DNA of 64,000 nt, taken from Atopobium sp. oral taxon 416 (GTDB lineage Bacteria; Actinomycetota; Coriobacteriia; Coriobacteriales; Atopobiaceae). Within the stretch, counting starts at the first letter, position 1; each line of letters begins with the position of its first letter. The notes under the pieces are model-generated. The model saw only the letters and a list, made by a program, of their open reading frames with translations, had not been told where the DNA came from and searched no databases. Location: NCBI RefSeq assembly GCF_018128285.1, contig NZ_CP072380.1:806001-870000 (forward strand), in the 5' to 3' direction. Shown here in pieces: positions 35,961-46,826 of the stretch. The position numbers and the translations under genes are program-made.

Positions 35961-38042
35961 TCAGATGCAGAAGCCGGGCAGCATGCATGAAGTGTACTCG
36001 TCGCCTGTCGTCACCGTCGCGAAGTCGAAGGCATCGCCGTTCGGGCCGATGCGGTTGAACCAGATCTCGCCGCCGTCTTCCGAGCAGTCGGGGCTCGGCG
36101 AGCGTGTCCACCAGTAGCAGTCCTTGCCCTGCCACTTCCGCTGTGTCGCTTCGTTCAGGTGTGCCGTGATGCTCACGCCCTGGTCCTTCTAGCACCCATA
36201 CTGCGTGTCTTCGGCATTCACGATGTCGGCAAGATAGCCATAACCGGATGCGAACGTCTCGGCCGTGCGCGTGCCGTCAAGCTCTGCCATCGAGAAGAGC
36301 CAGATTGCGTCGGTCGTGGATGTGATAGAGCTGGCAGTGCGTGTGGATCTGGCATTGTTCGTGAGCTTCACGGCGGGGACGATGATACCGGATAGCTCGT
36401 CCGGAAGGCTGTCCATGAAGTCCTCTGCGAGCCAGCTCCTCATGTTGCACTGCTCCCAGCCGCCTTCGGGCATGGACGCATCTGCCATTGCGCGGGCTGC
36501 AATCGGGTTCGTGAAGGCAAATGTGAGGCCTGCCTTTCCGCCATCCTCCGTATCGTCGTGCCAGTAGCCGACGACCTGGGCTGCGGTGGTCGTGCCATCT
36601 GCGAGTGCGATGCTCTTCGTGAGGCCGTCTGTGACAGAGCCATCCTCGTCGGCGATTCCCCTGTCATGCGCAATCGAGGCGGCTTCGTCCAGGCTTCCGG
36701 CAGAGGCAATGGTGGAAGCGATGTCTGAGATCTCGCTCCAGCTCTTCGGACGCAGCGCCACATAGGCACCGAATCCGGTTACAGCAGCAGCGGCGACGAC
36801 ACCGGCACTGATCAAAAGGCTTCTTCTTGTAATGACAGGATGCCTTGTGGAAGCCTGCGAGGCCACAGCAGAGCTTCCTGCCATTTCTGTCTGGATCTTC
36901 TGGAAGCGCTTCTGAGTCTCCTGATGCTCTGAGGTCCAGAGGCGCGTGCCGCTCCTGCGCGATGGAATCTCCTCATGGTGAAGAGTCGAGGCTCTGTCGG
37001 TCGTCTCCTTCTGCCAGACAGCAATCTCGCGGAAGAGGATACGGGCATTCGGACGCTCTGCCTGGGATACCTTGATGCAGGACATGATGGCATCCGTGAG
37101 GCCACGATCTTCCGGCCCACGCGGCTTCAGGGGAATGGGCTCTGGCTGCGTCTTTATGAGGCAGGCATCCTCGCCGGGATGGCCGGCAAGGCGGAACGGC
37201 GTCGTCCCTGCGTACAGCTCATAGAGCACGCTTGCAAGGGCGTAGATGTCGATCGAGGGAGAGCGCCTTGCAAGGATTTGGCTCCTGTCGTTCAGGGCCA
37301 GTATCTCGGGCGGTGCGTATTCCGGCGTCGCGGTACGCCACACATCCATCATCGTCGTGAAGCTCGCGTCGTCCCTGCGCATGAAGATAGAGCTGCCGAG
37401 GTCGATGAGGCAGCACTCGGGCTCCTTTCCATCTTTGAACGGCACTCCATCGTCTATCTGGATCATGATGTTTTTCGGAGAGATGTCGCGGTGCACGAAC
37501 GTGCCCTCGAGATATTCGGTCGAGATGAGCGTCTGGAGGATGGAAAGTGCGATGGCGGCAACGGCCGTGCCTGGCGCGTCGCCACCCTTCCCTCGGGGGG
37601 GGGTGAGGTCGCTTGCGGCTGCGTCCCTGAGCGTCTGGCCCGCGATCCATTCCATCAGGATGCCGGGGTCGCCGGCATGCGTCACGCCGTAACCGAAGAC
37701 ATCGGGAAATCCCTTGAGCTGCGAGACAGCGAGCTGGTTTCGGTATTCTTCGAAGAGCGCAGCCTCGCGGCCGCGTCGTGCGAACGGATCTGCATCCTGC
37801 GGCACGGGGTAGAGGCGCTTCAGCACAAACGATGCGCCCTCCGTGTTCTGCACATGGAGCAGCTGCACGTCGCTCAGGCGCGTTTTCTGGCTGCGCTCTC
37901 CTTCTGACTCTGCGAGGAGCGTCATATAGCGGCGCCTTGTCTTCCCCTCATCGGTGGGGCTCACGGCAAACGAGGTATCGAACTGCTCGAACTCGATTAT
38001 CTCGAGCCCGTCCGTGCCGGGCTTATCGCTCGTTTCCTGCAT
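35961..38042 (-). pseudogene. Ser/Thr protein kinase with membrane anchor and C-terminal DUF6273-like domain, in-frame TAG
   Basis: From ATG 38042 the kinase domain (about residues 45-330) shows VLKRLYP with the ATP Lys, FVHRDISPKNIMI catalytic loop, LIDLGSS in place of DFG, and TPEYAPPEIL. A transmembrane helix follows (RRSLLISAGVVAAAAVTGFG, about residue 430), then an external domain like the formylglycine-enzyme-like DUF6273 (MRSWLAEDFMDSLP, WWTRSPSPD). TAG at 36191-36189 after YGC interrupts the domain; the same frame continues KDQGVSITAHLNEA to 35961. CAG to TAG would explain it. Upstream FHA gene overlaps by 20 bases. Confidence 0.8.
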
Positions 38043-39039
38043 CGTGCACCTTCCGCGTATCCCTGTCCGATCCTGCAAGGTCCATCACCAAGAACCGTAT
38101 CGTCGTGCCAAGACAGAGCGTGTCGCTCATGGAGATCTCGACAGGGCCATAGTCCTTGCCCGGCTCTCGCTGTGCGCGGGGAGGCTCGATCGTATAGATC
38201 TTCCTGCTGTCGCCCGAGATGGGGGTCGTGCCATTCGTGGAGCTGAGCCCCTTCACCCACCAGGTCCCGTTCTCGCGCCAGATGCGCAGGTAGTTTCGAG
38301 ATACGTCGAAGCCCACGTTCGTTATTGCATGCGGGCCGGTGGCAAGAGCGCCGATGACCGTGCCGGCAGGATCGCATGTGAGCTCCTCGATTGGGGGCTG
38401 TGCCTTGCCATTGACGATGCGCATGAGGCCAAGCTGTGCATCGCTTTCCTGGTCGCTTTCTGCCTTCGGGAAGGCTGGACCGAAATTGGTCTCGGTCGTA
38501 TTGATCGTGAGCTCGAGGACATTCGATGCATAGTCCTGCACGAACGATATCGATGGCGGCATCAGGCTTGCCGAGGCAGCCGCAGACGATGAAGAGCATG
38601 AAGCAGAGCTGGGCTTTCGCGTTGTCGGAAAGCTGGCCTACGAAGGCAATCTTCTGGAGCGCATTCCATAGAGGTTGCTGTCCTCGCCGGCAGCATTGAG
38701 CGACTGGCACATCGCATCGGCAGCAGGACCGGCGTAGTGCTCATGGAGCTGCTGATAGGAGCTGTCTTCTCCGCCGAGATGCGACAGGATGACAGCCTCG
38801 AGCTCCTGTGTCGCATGGGCGAAATCGGCAAAATCGTCTGTCTGGTATCTGCCTGGCATCGCATGCACGATATCTCTCGAGAGAAAGGTCCTGCCGTTCA
38901 TGGCACGGGAACGAAGGGGAAACCCCTTCGTGCGCGAGTTCGGACTCAGAAGCACGAGTGCCGCATCGCGGTTCGATATGCGGCCGAATGCCTTGAGATC
39001 TGCATAGAGTGTGTAGCTGAGCAGGTCCATCGCAGGCAT
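38023..39039 (-). pseudogene. FHA-domain protein, two frameshifts
   Basis: The start at 39039 opens MPAMDLLSYTLYADLKAFGR and reads to about 38670 (AGEDSNLYG). After a one-base slip, ALQKIAFVGQLSDNAKAQLC continues to about 38545, and after another slip FVQDYASNVLELTINTTETN leads to the FHA domain (DVSRNYLRIWRENGTWWVK, LSSTNGT). FHA domains bind phosphothreonine, so this is the natural partner or substrate of the overlapping kinase. The N-terminal ~170 residues are of unknown family. An IS5-like element starts 49 bases upstream of the start and may have removed the promoter. Confidence 0.7.
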
Positions 39040-39087
39040 CAGTCTTTCATCCGGAATTGCAGAGCAGCTTCAGAGGTGAAGCAAAGC

Positions 39088-40436
39088 CTAGGGAAACAAT
39101 GATTAATTCGCCTCGATGAGGTAGCTGGGGCTGCACGCTGTATGACATCGGCTTAAAATGTCTCGAATCACGCAGTGCCCATACCCACATAAATGCCTAT
39201 CTGCCTGCGGATATGTTATAATTACAGCAACGTATTCCAGCATATCCAAAAGGAAGATATGGACAGCCTGATGAGCTTTGGGGACCTTAAATCCTAAGGT
39301 CTTAGGAGAAAGACCGGGCGAGAGGCATTCCTGGAGCGGATGGATACAATCGTTGTGTAGGACAGCTGGATTGCACTGGTAGATACCAGCTACCACGGAC
39401 AGGCGCGTGGCAGGTATGTGCGCGCTGCAAAGACGATGCTTTAGGATGTATCCTGCTTTAGGTCATGTTTGCTCTCTTAAGACGAGGGAACTTAAAGATG
39501 CTATCCTGGATTGTCGGTCCTGGCAGCGCTTCTGTGCACGTAGACCTCATGCAAGCGCAGGTACCAGATGCGACGACACTTGCGAAGATGCGCCATAGCC
39601 TTAAGCGGCAGGGACTCGGCAAAGCTTGTGCTTTGCGCCTGAACTTAGGACTCGAGAAGGCAGGGATCACGGCGCGGGGCGGCTCTATTGTGGATGCGAC
39701 CTTCACCTGGGCCTTAAAGCTCCACGAAGAACAAGGACCATGCGCGTAACCCTTAAGGCGCACCAGTCCAAGAAAGGGGGGTCCTGGCGTATCGGATACA
39801 AGGCGCATAGCGGCGTGGATGCCGCAGGTGGCCTTGTGCATGCTGTAGAGACGATCGCTGCGAATGTGTCTGACATATCCTGTGGCACATGCACTCGTAA
39901 GGGAAGATGACAGGTTCTGCTGCGCAGACTTTAGGCTATATAGGTATAGCGAAGCGCCCTTAAGGACGCATAAAGACCCACACCTCTCATCTATGCGCTA
40001 AAGCGTTGCAAGGAAGCCTTCGACCATAAAGGACCTTGCCTGTGCGCTTTCAGCCGAGAAGGGCATCGAGTCCAGGAAGGCCTCCATCCGCTTAAAGGTA
40101 GAGCATCCCTTCCTTATCGTGAAGCGGCGCTTCGACCCCTTAAGGAAGCGCTACAGAAGGATAGAGAAGAACTCCTGTATGCTCAATGTCTGCTTCGCCC
40201 TTGCAAACCTTGCCATGTGCATCTTTTGCCGGCAGGCTGCACCTCCCGGCTCCCAGAGTCGCTTGATCTATCTTGGAGCCTTATTGCGGTGCATGGGGCA
40301 GGACAGATGTAAGGATAGCGGCTCCTGCACGTGCTGGATGAGCATCTTTCCCTGCCTTTCCTGCATGCCGGCCTAGAAAAGTCGTGTGGTCGGTCCCCTC
40401 TGACACGTTATGGGGCATTAATCATCGTTTCCCTAG
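39088..40436 (+). mobile_element. IS5-family element, copy B (dead transposase)
   Basis: Bounded by CTAG at 39088-39091 and 40433-40436. The left repeat has one change (GGAAACAATGATTAAT). The interior is nearly identical to copy A and contains the same frame breaks and the same in-frame stops at the start (TCC TAA GGT; ACG ATG CTT TAG). It separates the FHA gene from the LysR gene. Confidence 0.85.
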
Positions 40437-40539
40437 GATAGCGCATGCCATGAGCTTCGCTGTTGTGGCAACTGAACGGCAACGACTCCTTCAGACAACT
40501 TTGCAGAACTCTTCAGGTACAGCTGCGGCGCGGAGCGCA

Positions 40540-41418
40540 TCAGGCCCCGTCTGCGACATGGCGGAGCTCGTCGAGGAATGCCTCTCCTGGCTTCGAAAGC
40601 AGGCGGAACTTCTTCCAGATCAGGTAAGCACCTGCCGTGAGCGCAGACTCCAGGGGCACAAAGGCTAGATCGGCGTGGCAGACGCTTTCGATCGAGAGGG
40701 CCAAGGCAAGGTCTTCGCGCACAAGCAGCAGAGCATTGCCGATCATATCGTGGCGTCCGACGATATAATAGCTTCCCTCCTGGAGCATGCCCTGGGACCA
40801 GGTACCGAGGTTGAACGACTTATGCGTCGTGCGGGACGAGACCATGAGGTCGAGACCCTCGAAATCTTCGGGACGGACGCATGCCTTCTGGGTAAGCGGA
40901 TGGTCAGTCGGGACGATGAGACTGACACGCTCTTCTTACGGCAGCTTCAGATGGTCGTACTTCTCTACCTTGAACGGCTCGAGCACGACGGCGAAATCCA
41001 CGACGCCACGCTCGAGGCGCTCCTCAATTGCATCGGCATTGCCGGTCGAGAGCTCTATCTGGACCTTTGGATGGAGTGCATGGACCCTGCGGAATGCCTC
41101 GACGGCCGATTTCATGGCGCGGGTCTCGGCGGCGCCGATGCGGACCGTGCCCTGGAGCTCGGCTCCCGGCCCTACTTCGGACTCGGTCTGCTCGACCAGT
41201 GCCAGGATCTCCTCTGCGCGCTGGCGGAGCCTCATGCCATCCTCGGTGAGCGTCGTCGCGCGGTTCGTTCGCACGAAGAGCGTGCAGCCAAGCTCATTCT
41301 CGAGCTCGGCAATCTGGCGCGAGAGTGTCGGCTGCGTCACATGCAGGACGTTGGCTGCCTCTGTCATGTTCTCTTCGCGAGCGACCGCCAAGAAGTATCT
41401 GAGGGTCCTTATCTCCAT
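40540..41418 (-). pseudogene. LysR-family transcriptional regulator with in-frame TAA
   Basis: A full-length (293-codon) LysR gene. MEIRTLRYFLAVAREENMTE followed by AANVLHVTQPTLSRQIAELE is the winged helix-turn-helix; the effector domain begins GTVRIGAAETRAMK. After KYDHLKLP the frame meets TAA at 40938-40936 and continues EERVSLIVPTDHPLTQK to 40540 without shift. CAA or GAA to TAA would explain it. A truncated relative lies at 54913-55145. The regulated gene is unknown; on the other side lies a TA module. Confidence 0.82.
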
Positions 41419-41577
41419 ATCGCACCCCGCTCTTTAGCTATGGATGGCAGATTCTGCAGGAAGCATGCTGCTATTGGTTCAGGAGTCTGGATAGCTTCAT
41501 GATGGCACAAGCTGGTTTGCGGAAGCCCCTTGGACTTTGCCTGAATTGGCAGCGCGTGTTGCGGGGAGATCAAGTGC

Positions 41578-41766
41578 TTAAAATGCACCATCATTCTTGT
41601 GCTGTCTCCTTTTTTTTGCAAAGCAGAGGACATCCAGGAGCGACGTGAGATCTTGTTCAGAACTCAAGCTCTTGGCTGCAATGCCCAATGTCTCGAGCGC
41701 TTCGCCTGATATAGAGTCTGATCGGCGGCCGAGATGGGGATTGCCCTCAGCGAAAAAGCTCATCAT
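41578..41766 (-). CDS. Possible third gene of the TA operon, unknown function
   Basis: A 62-codon frame whose ATGATG overlaps the 3' end of the yafQ-like gene by 20 bases in another frame, which would allow coupled translation. The product contains GEALETLGIAAKSLSSEQDL, protein-like in composition, and ends after an A8 run that may have shifted the frame. I do not recognise it; it could also be a fortuitous frame. Confidence 0.35.
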   Translation of the reverse strand: MMSFFAEGNPHLGRRSDSISGEALETLGIAAKSLSSEQDLTSLLDVLCFAKKRRQHKNDGAF

Positions 41767-42019
41767 GTGTGCCAGTGCGCTCCATAAGGGCTATTTCCTC
41801 ATCCGAAGTCCAGATAAGTAGCCAGTCTCCGGCGTTCGCTGCATGGCATTCTCTGCTTCCTGCCCAGTTGCCGGCGAGTGCGTGCATACGGTGATGCCTG
41901 CGCAGCTCTTCCAGAGCCTCTGGGGTATTTTCCGCAATGAGATTGATGACTTCGGAAAGGGGAGCATCATCGAAATGCTTCTTGTCCAGGCGCTTGATAT
42001 CCTTTCTGAAGGATGGCAA
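41747..42019 (-). CDS. YafQ-family mRNA interferase toxin (second TA module)
   Basis: A 90-residue toxin. MPSFRKDIKRLDKKHFDDAP is the N-terminal helix; the catalytic set is His in MHALAGNWAG, ECHAANAGDWLLIW and the C-terminal RTGTHDELF, matching the YafQ pattern H...H...D...H. It follows its antitoxin after 23 bases. Intact. Confidence 0.87.
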   Translation of the reverse strand: MPSFRKDIKRLDKKHFDDAPLSEVINLIAENTPEALEELRRHHRMHALAGNWAGSRECHAANAGDWLLIWTSDEEIALMERTGTHDELFR

Positions 42020-42042
42020 GTACTCGATCCGAAGGTGTCCTA

Positions 42043-42318
42043 TCAGCGTTCCGCTCGTATCGCGGCAAGCATGTCTTCGGCTGTCTCGTATGATTTGCCG
42101 GTCCCGCCTCTGGACATGATCTCAGCGCCTTCACGGAGAGCGGCGCTGGTCCCATCATTCGGAATCTCATTGCCCAGATTGAGCGGGATGGTGTGGGTGC
42201 GTGCCATCTGCTTCCAGAACGCCCGGGTTACCGAGGAAAGGTCGAACCCGTAGTACTCTGCTACCTCCTGAGCTGCTTTTTTGTCGTTTTCATCGCAGCG
42301 GATGGTCATTGTTGTCAT
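42043..42318 (-). CDS. RelB/DinJ-family antitoxin (second TA module)
   Basis: A 91-residue antitoxin with an N-terminal ribbon-helix-helix (MTTMTIRCDENDKKAAQEVA, YYGFDLSSVTRAFWKQM) and a C-terminal toxin-binding tail (SYETAEDMLAAIRAER). AGGAGGT is placed correctly upstream. It differs strongly from the antitoxins at 25672 and 51930, so the three modules are not recent copies. Confidence 0.87.
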   Translation of the reverse strand: MTTMTIRCDENDKKAAQEVAEYYGFDLSSVTRAFWKQMARTHTIPLNLGNEIPNDGTSAALREGAEIMSRGGTGKSYETAEDMLAAIRAER

Positions 42319-42332
42319 TTTAACCTCCTAAT

Positions 42333-42347
42333 ATACATCTTATGTAT
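42333..42347. promoter_or_regulatory. Inverted repeat upstream of the second TA operon
   Basis: ATACAT-CTT-ATGTAT lies 15 bases upstream of the antitoxin start, next to the ribosome site, within an AT-rich patch that also has TACATTGTA. This is where RelB/DinJ-type autorepression would act. Confidence 0.45.
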
Positions 42348-42354
42348 GTACATT

Positions 42355-42889
42355 GTACTATACCCAATTCATGGGCGTAGACCACATGGTGACGGAAGAT
42401 TTAAGAACCCTTGTACTAAGAGCGCTTGCATGAACTGTCTCTGTTGCCGAGGGTAACCGGAGAAGCTGCACCTCAATGTCAGAGAAAGCTTTGAGGGGGG
42501 GGAAGATCGAGAATGCTTCAGATTGGGCTTTTTCCCAATCAGCATCTTCATCTTGCAATGGAAGAGTCTCGTGCTGTCTGCATGGCTGGCAGATACTCCG
42601 TGAGCCGAGGAGGGCTGATGCGCGCCGTAGCCAAGAAATGTAGCTGCGGTGCAGAAGCAAGCGGCACCAATAGATGAGAGCTTTCCGAACACGAAAGATG
42701 CGTTGTCTTTGATATGTTCCTCCATGGAGAGCGAATGGCAGAGATTCATTGCAGAAGGACGTCGAGGGTTTCGAGGGCATCTGTATCCTTCTTTCCTGCT
42801 ATGCCCGCACGTATGGCAAGCTTCCTCACTAGGCGGGCTGGCTGACGGACCTACGCTTGATGCGGGAATCAGGAGAGAAAGGACTTCTC
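42355..42889. other. Gene-poor stretch between the TA module and the flavodoxin gene
   Basis: No gene is supported. Two overlapping minus-strand frames (42358-42780 and 42369-42749) have no recognisable motif. A run of seven G lies near 42492-42498, and the inverted repeat GGGCTTTTTCCCAA is nearby. It may be a decayed gene. Confidence 0.4.
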
Positions 42890-43363
42890 ATGGCAAAGGC
42901 ATTGGTTGCATATTTCAGCGCTTCAGGTACAACGAAGCGCGTGGCAAAGCGTCTGGCCAAGACGGCAGGAGCTGACCTCTTCAGGATCGAGCCTGAAGTG
43001 CCCTACACGTCGGCAGATCTCAACTGGCGAGACCGCCAGTCACGTACGACGAAGGAGAAGAACGACCACAGCATCCGTCTGGCCTTGAAGGGTGCGGTGC
43101 TCGATGTGTCCGGCTACGACGTTGTCTATGTAGGCTTTCCCATCTGGTGGTACACATCGCCGAACATCGTGAACACGTTCCTCGAGTCTGCCGATTTCTC
43201 GGGTAAGACAATCGTGCCGTTCGCGACTTCGGGTGGAAGCAATGCTGCAGCCTCCTCGTGCGATCTGGCTCCCTCTGCGCCAGGCGCCCAGGGAGAGCCC
43301 GGCGTGTTCTTGAACGGTGCCACGGACGCCCGTCTGGTGAAGCTTGTACAGCAATATGCCTAA
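42890..43363 (+). CDS. Flavodoxin
   Basis: A 157-residue flavodoxin. The FMN phosphate loop is YFSASGTTKRVA, followed by YVGFPIWWYTSPNIVNTFLE with the aromatic residues that stack on FMN, and the loop PFATSGGSN. ATG 42890 follows AGGAGAGAAAGG. It could serve as an electron carrier or as a member of the flavodoxin_4 group seen in gut anaerobes. It lies 66 bases upstream of a DUF362 gene on the same strand, possibly one transcript. Confidence 0.88.
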   Translation: MAKALVAYFSASGTTKRVAKRLAKTAGADLFRIEPEVPYTSADLNWRDRQSRTTKEKNDHSIRLALKGAVLDVSGYDVVYVGFPIWWYTSPNIVNTFLESADFSGKTIVPFATSGGSNAAASSCDLAPSAPGAQGEPGVFLNGATDARLVKLVQQYA

Positions 43364-43429
43364 TCGGACGAATGGACGTGCAGCTCTCCCTATGATGGGG
43401 GCAATGGATTCCGGAGAAAGAGGTGCTTC

Positions 43430-44443
43430 ATGGAAGAGAAGCCAAGACCAGGCACAGGCGGAGACATCTACGTTCCCTATGAGGAGCGCCAGGGCAACGA
43501 GTCGATCGTCTACTTCACGCGAGACTTCTCTGCACAAGGGCTTGCCCGTGTCTACGAGCAGGTAAACGGCAATATACATGGGAAGGTCGGCCTCAAGCTT
43601 CATACGGGCGAGCAGCACGGCCCCAACATCCTTCCGAGGGACTGGGTCAAGTCTCTTCGAGATAAGGAGTCTGAGCTCAGGGACTCCAACATCGTCGAGA
43701 CGAACACGTACTACGAGGGCGACCGCTACACGACAGAGCTGTACCGGAAGACGCTCGAGGTCAATGGCTGGACGTTCTGCCCTGTCGACATTATGGACGA
43801 GGATGGCATCGCAGACCTGCCCGTTGCGGGCGGCAAATGGTTCGACACGATCGGTGTCGGCGACCATATGCTGAGCTACGACTCGCTCGTCGTGCTCACC
43901 ACTTCAAGGGCCATATGATGGACGGTTTCGGCGGCTCGAACAAGAACATCGGCATCGGATGCGCTGACGGCCGCCGCGGCAAGGCACAGATCCACACGAC
44001 GCCCGGTTCCTCCAACATGTGGGATATCGCCGAAGAGGAGCTCATGGAGCGTATCAGCGAGTCCGCGAAGGCGACCGTGGGCTTCTTCTCCTCCGATGGA
44101 CGCGCGATCACGTTCGTGAACGTGCTCCGCAACATGTCGGTCTCCTGCGACTGCCAAGGCATCCATGCAGCGTCGGCCGTGCCGCCGAATGTCGGCATCC
44201 TCGCCTCGACCGACATGCTTGCAGCAGACCAGGCTTCGGTCGATATGGTCTTCGCTATGAAGCCGGAGGAGAACCACGAACCTGACAGAGCGCATGCTAA
44301 CACGGCATGGCATGAGGCAGCTTTCATACATGAAGGAGCTCGGCGTCGGCAACAACCGCTATGTGCTGATCGACCTCGATCACGATGGCAGGCGCATGAG
44401 CGTCGAGGAGGCAGTCGCGAATCTTATGCCGTTTAAAGGCTAG
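43430..44443 (+). pseudogene. DUF362 protein, two frameshifts
   Basis: DUF362 proteins are found near iron-sulfur and anaerobic redox genes; function unknown. The start frame MEEKPRPGTGGDIYVPYEER leads to HGKVGLKLHTGEQHGPNILP, NGWTFCPVDIMDEDG and then SYDSLVVLT. Near 43904 one base is missing and the frame continues HFKGHMMDGFGGSNKNIGIG and CDCQGIHA up to about 44285, where a second missing base leads to LTERMLTRHGMRQLSYMKEL and the stop at 44441. All three parts align as one protein of about 337 residues. Confidence 0.8.
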
Positions 44444-44465
44444 CGGCACAGCTCATAGAGAAGAG

Positions 44466-44501
44466 GAGCGGAAGGAGCGCCGAGATGGGCTCCTTCCGCT
44501 C
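44466..44501. terminator. Bidirectional terminator hairpin
   Basis: Perfect 13-bp stem GAGCGGAAGGAGC (44466-44478) with GCTCCTTCCGCTC (44489-44501), 10-base loop, between the convergent DUF362 and DUF2252 genes. Confidence 0.7.
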
Positions 44502-44526
44502 TCTGTGTCTTCAGGCCTTGTATCTC

Positions 44527-44898
44527 TCAGCAGAATCTGCCCTGCTTCCTTGCGGCAAGGAAGGTATTGAAGTCTTTCTCCGTCTGGTCGGCATAGGTAT
44601 GGGCGAACGTGCAGGATGCCTCATCCATAGCATTGTCGTCTCCGAGATAGGAGGCAATCGCGAAGCGGTTACCGGTCCGTGCATGCGCACGGGCAAGCGT
44701 CCAGCTGCAGAGGGCAGCCAGATGTGTGAGGCGGTGGGCATCGATCTTCGTGAGGTCGGGTGCACCCTTGCCGTCCCAGAGCTGGCGCACGTAGTAGTCA
44801 TGCAGACGCCCATCTTCGCCAGGAAGCCTTGTCCAGCCGAGCAGCAGGTCTGAGGAGACCTGGATGGCACGCTGGCCTTCGGCCAAGTCCGAATCCGT
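44527..44898 (-). pseudogene. DUF2252 protein, C-terminal fragment
   Basis: The minus strand encodes about 120 residues from the end of a DUF2252 protein: DLAEGQRAIQVSSDLLLGWT, DYYVRQLWDGKGAPDL, CSWTLARAHARTGNRFAIAS and FAHTYADQTEKDF. This family has a kinase-like fold and is common in actinobacteria. The N-terminal 300 or so residues are replaced by an IS256 end at 44885-44907. Confidence 0.75.
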
Positions 44899-45416
44899 GT
44901 GTAAAATCGCTGCCGCGTTCCCTGCCTTACGCCTTTGCCATGTCCCTTTGGTTGCGCGCTATCTTTGCGAGCTCGTCTTCCACCTGCAGGAGCTGCACGT
45001 AAGTCCTATCCGTAGTAGCTTTTCCTCTGCATCGAGCTGCACTCGTTCTCTTCGGTAAGGACCGACCCGATCATCTTGATCGCCGCCGCCTTACTCGGGA
45101 AGACCCCGACAAAGCAGGCGTGCCTCTCTATCTCCCTGTTCAGCCTCTCCAGGTAGTTGGACGTCCTCATGTACAGACGCATCGCGGCGATCAGCACCTT
45201 CGCCGCCCTTGAGGCAACGTCGCGCAAGTCCGCCAGTATCTCGTCCCGTGTGCGCCTCGCCTCCGGTGCGCTTGGCAGTTGAGCCTCTCGACCAGCTCCC
45301 CCCTTAAGGCCGGCGCACACTCCCTTGGGGGCGGCCTTACACACGTTGCGCAAGTGGGCCTGGCAGCGCTGCCAGGCGGCGCCGGGCAGCACCTCCCTTA
45401 CGGCCGCCACGAGCCC
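44885..45416 (-). mobile_element. IS256-family element, 3' half, left arm of a mosaic
   Basis: The end AAGTCCGAATCCGTGTGTAA lies at 44885. The minus strand encodes the transposase C-terminal half: AAWQRCQAHLRNVCKAAPKG, MRLYMRTSNYLERLNREIE, VGVFPSKAAAIKMIGSVL. It is broken at 45416 by an IS3 element. Confidence 0.78.
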
Positions 45417-46826
45417 TGACCCCTGTCAATATAATGGACAGAGGAATCTCAGATTTTTTATGCGGTCTGCATCACCTTTGGATCGTATGCAAGGCCTCTC
45501 TCGAGGCGCTCGAAGAACTCCTGCATCACCTCTGCGGGCACGCGATCTCCTATGGACTTATGCGGGCGGAAGCGGTTGTAGTACGACTCGATTAAACTCG
45601 TGTGCCTTGTGCTTGGTCGTGGATGCGTCTAAGAGGCGCTTATGGTAGTACCACACGTTCTTGAGCGTGGCGAAAAACGATTCGGCGAGCGCATTGTCGT
45701 GGCAGCTTCCGGTTCTCCCCACGGAGAGCCTCACGTCGTGTGTAGCTGAGCAGGCGGCGAGCTTTGAGCTTATGTACTGGCTGCCTGGGCTGCTTAGAAT
45801 ATGGCCCCTCCAGCCACGTATCCGCGCGAATATGCCATCTTCAGGGCAAAGACGACAAGCCCTGCCCTCATGTTGTCCTGTATGCTTCAGCCCACCACCA
45901 TGTGTGTGCACAGATCGTGTGCGACGGCGAGATATATAAAGCCTGCCGTGGTCCTGCGATAGGTTGTATCGCCCACGAGCTTGGCTGTCGGCACAAGACA
46001 CGAAAAGTCGCGCCGGGTGAGGGCAGCGCGCTCGGGGGTATCAGGTGCGGGCAGCGTCGTTCTCTTGGAGGCATTGGATCAGATGCCGCAGATGCCCAAG
46101 CTTAGCCATGCACCTGCGCACGCGGTAGCGGGTCGTGCCTGTAAATTTTGCGTAACTTTGGATCTCCTGTGAGCTTGGTCCATACCTTGCAAAAGCTAAA
46201 GCGCCTGTCGCTTTCCTCCCATATCTAGATGATGGCTTCCTTGATAGGACCCCACGGGTCCTCACCGCCTTTGGCCTTGAGCCATCTGTAGAAGTGAGCC
46301 CTGCTCACCTCCAGTACGCGCTCCATCATCGAGACGCTGTAGGTTGCCCTCTTCTCCAGCATGAGCTAAAACCTGTCCTTCAACAAAGGCTTCCGGCGAA
46401 GAAGGCTGCCTCTTTTTTAGGAACTTATTCTCGCTTGCGAGCTCGTGTATACGCCTGTTCACTGCGTCGAGCTGCTTGTGCTCGTCGGTCCTTTCCTGGG
46501 TCACCCTTTTGGTCTTTGAGTGCTTGATGATCCAGTCGTTTAGGGTCTTGTCGTTGATCCTTAAGCTTTGCGGCGCACTCCCTGATGCTCTTCTTCGGGT
46601 TGGCCTTACGTGCCTTCCTGTAGTGGTCGATAGCCTCGAGGCAATACTCCTTCAGTGTAGTGTTTGGGCATCCCTGGCTTCGTGCGGGACTTTGCCTTCT
46701 CTATCTCGCTTGCGCTTAGCGACATCTCATCTCTTCAATCTGCTGGTGTTGGTAGGTGGGTATCTGGACAGAGCATATCTGTTGCCAGTCCCTGAATCCC
46801 ACTGTCCACCAAAAGATTACAGCTCA
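45417..46826 (-). mobile_element. IS3-family insertion sequence, copy 2 (degenerate)
   Basis: Ends TGACCCCTGTCAATATAATG at 45417 and, inverted, TGAGCTGTAATC ending at 46826. OrfB fragment 45558-46001 matches copy 1 almost fully but has extra bases (ATTAAACTCG) that shift the frame before the final RFRPYKS. OrfA carries the same TAG before LMLEKRATYS as copy 1. It is inserted inside IS256 sequence. Confidence 0.83.

Noticed and set aside
42358-42780. A 140-codon minus-strand frame
   Set aside because: Ser/Arg/Leu-rich with no motif, competing with another overlapping frame; not supported as a gene.
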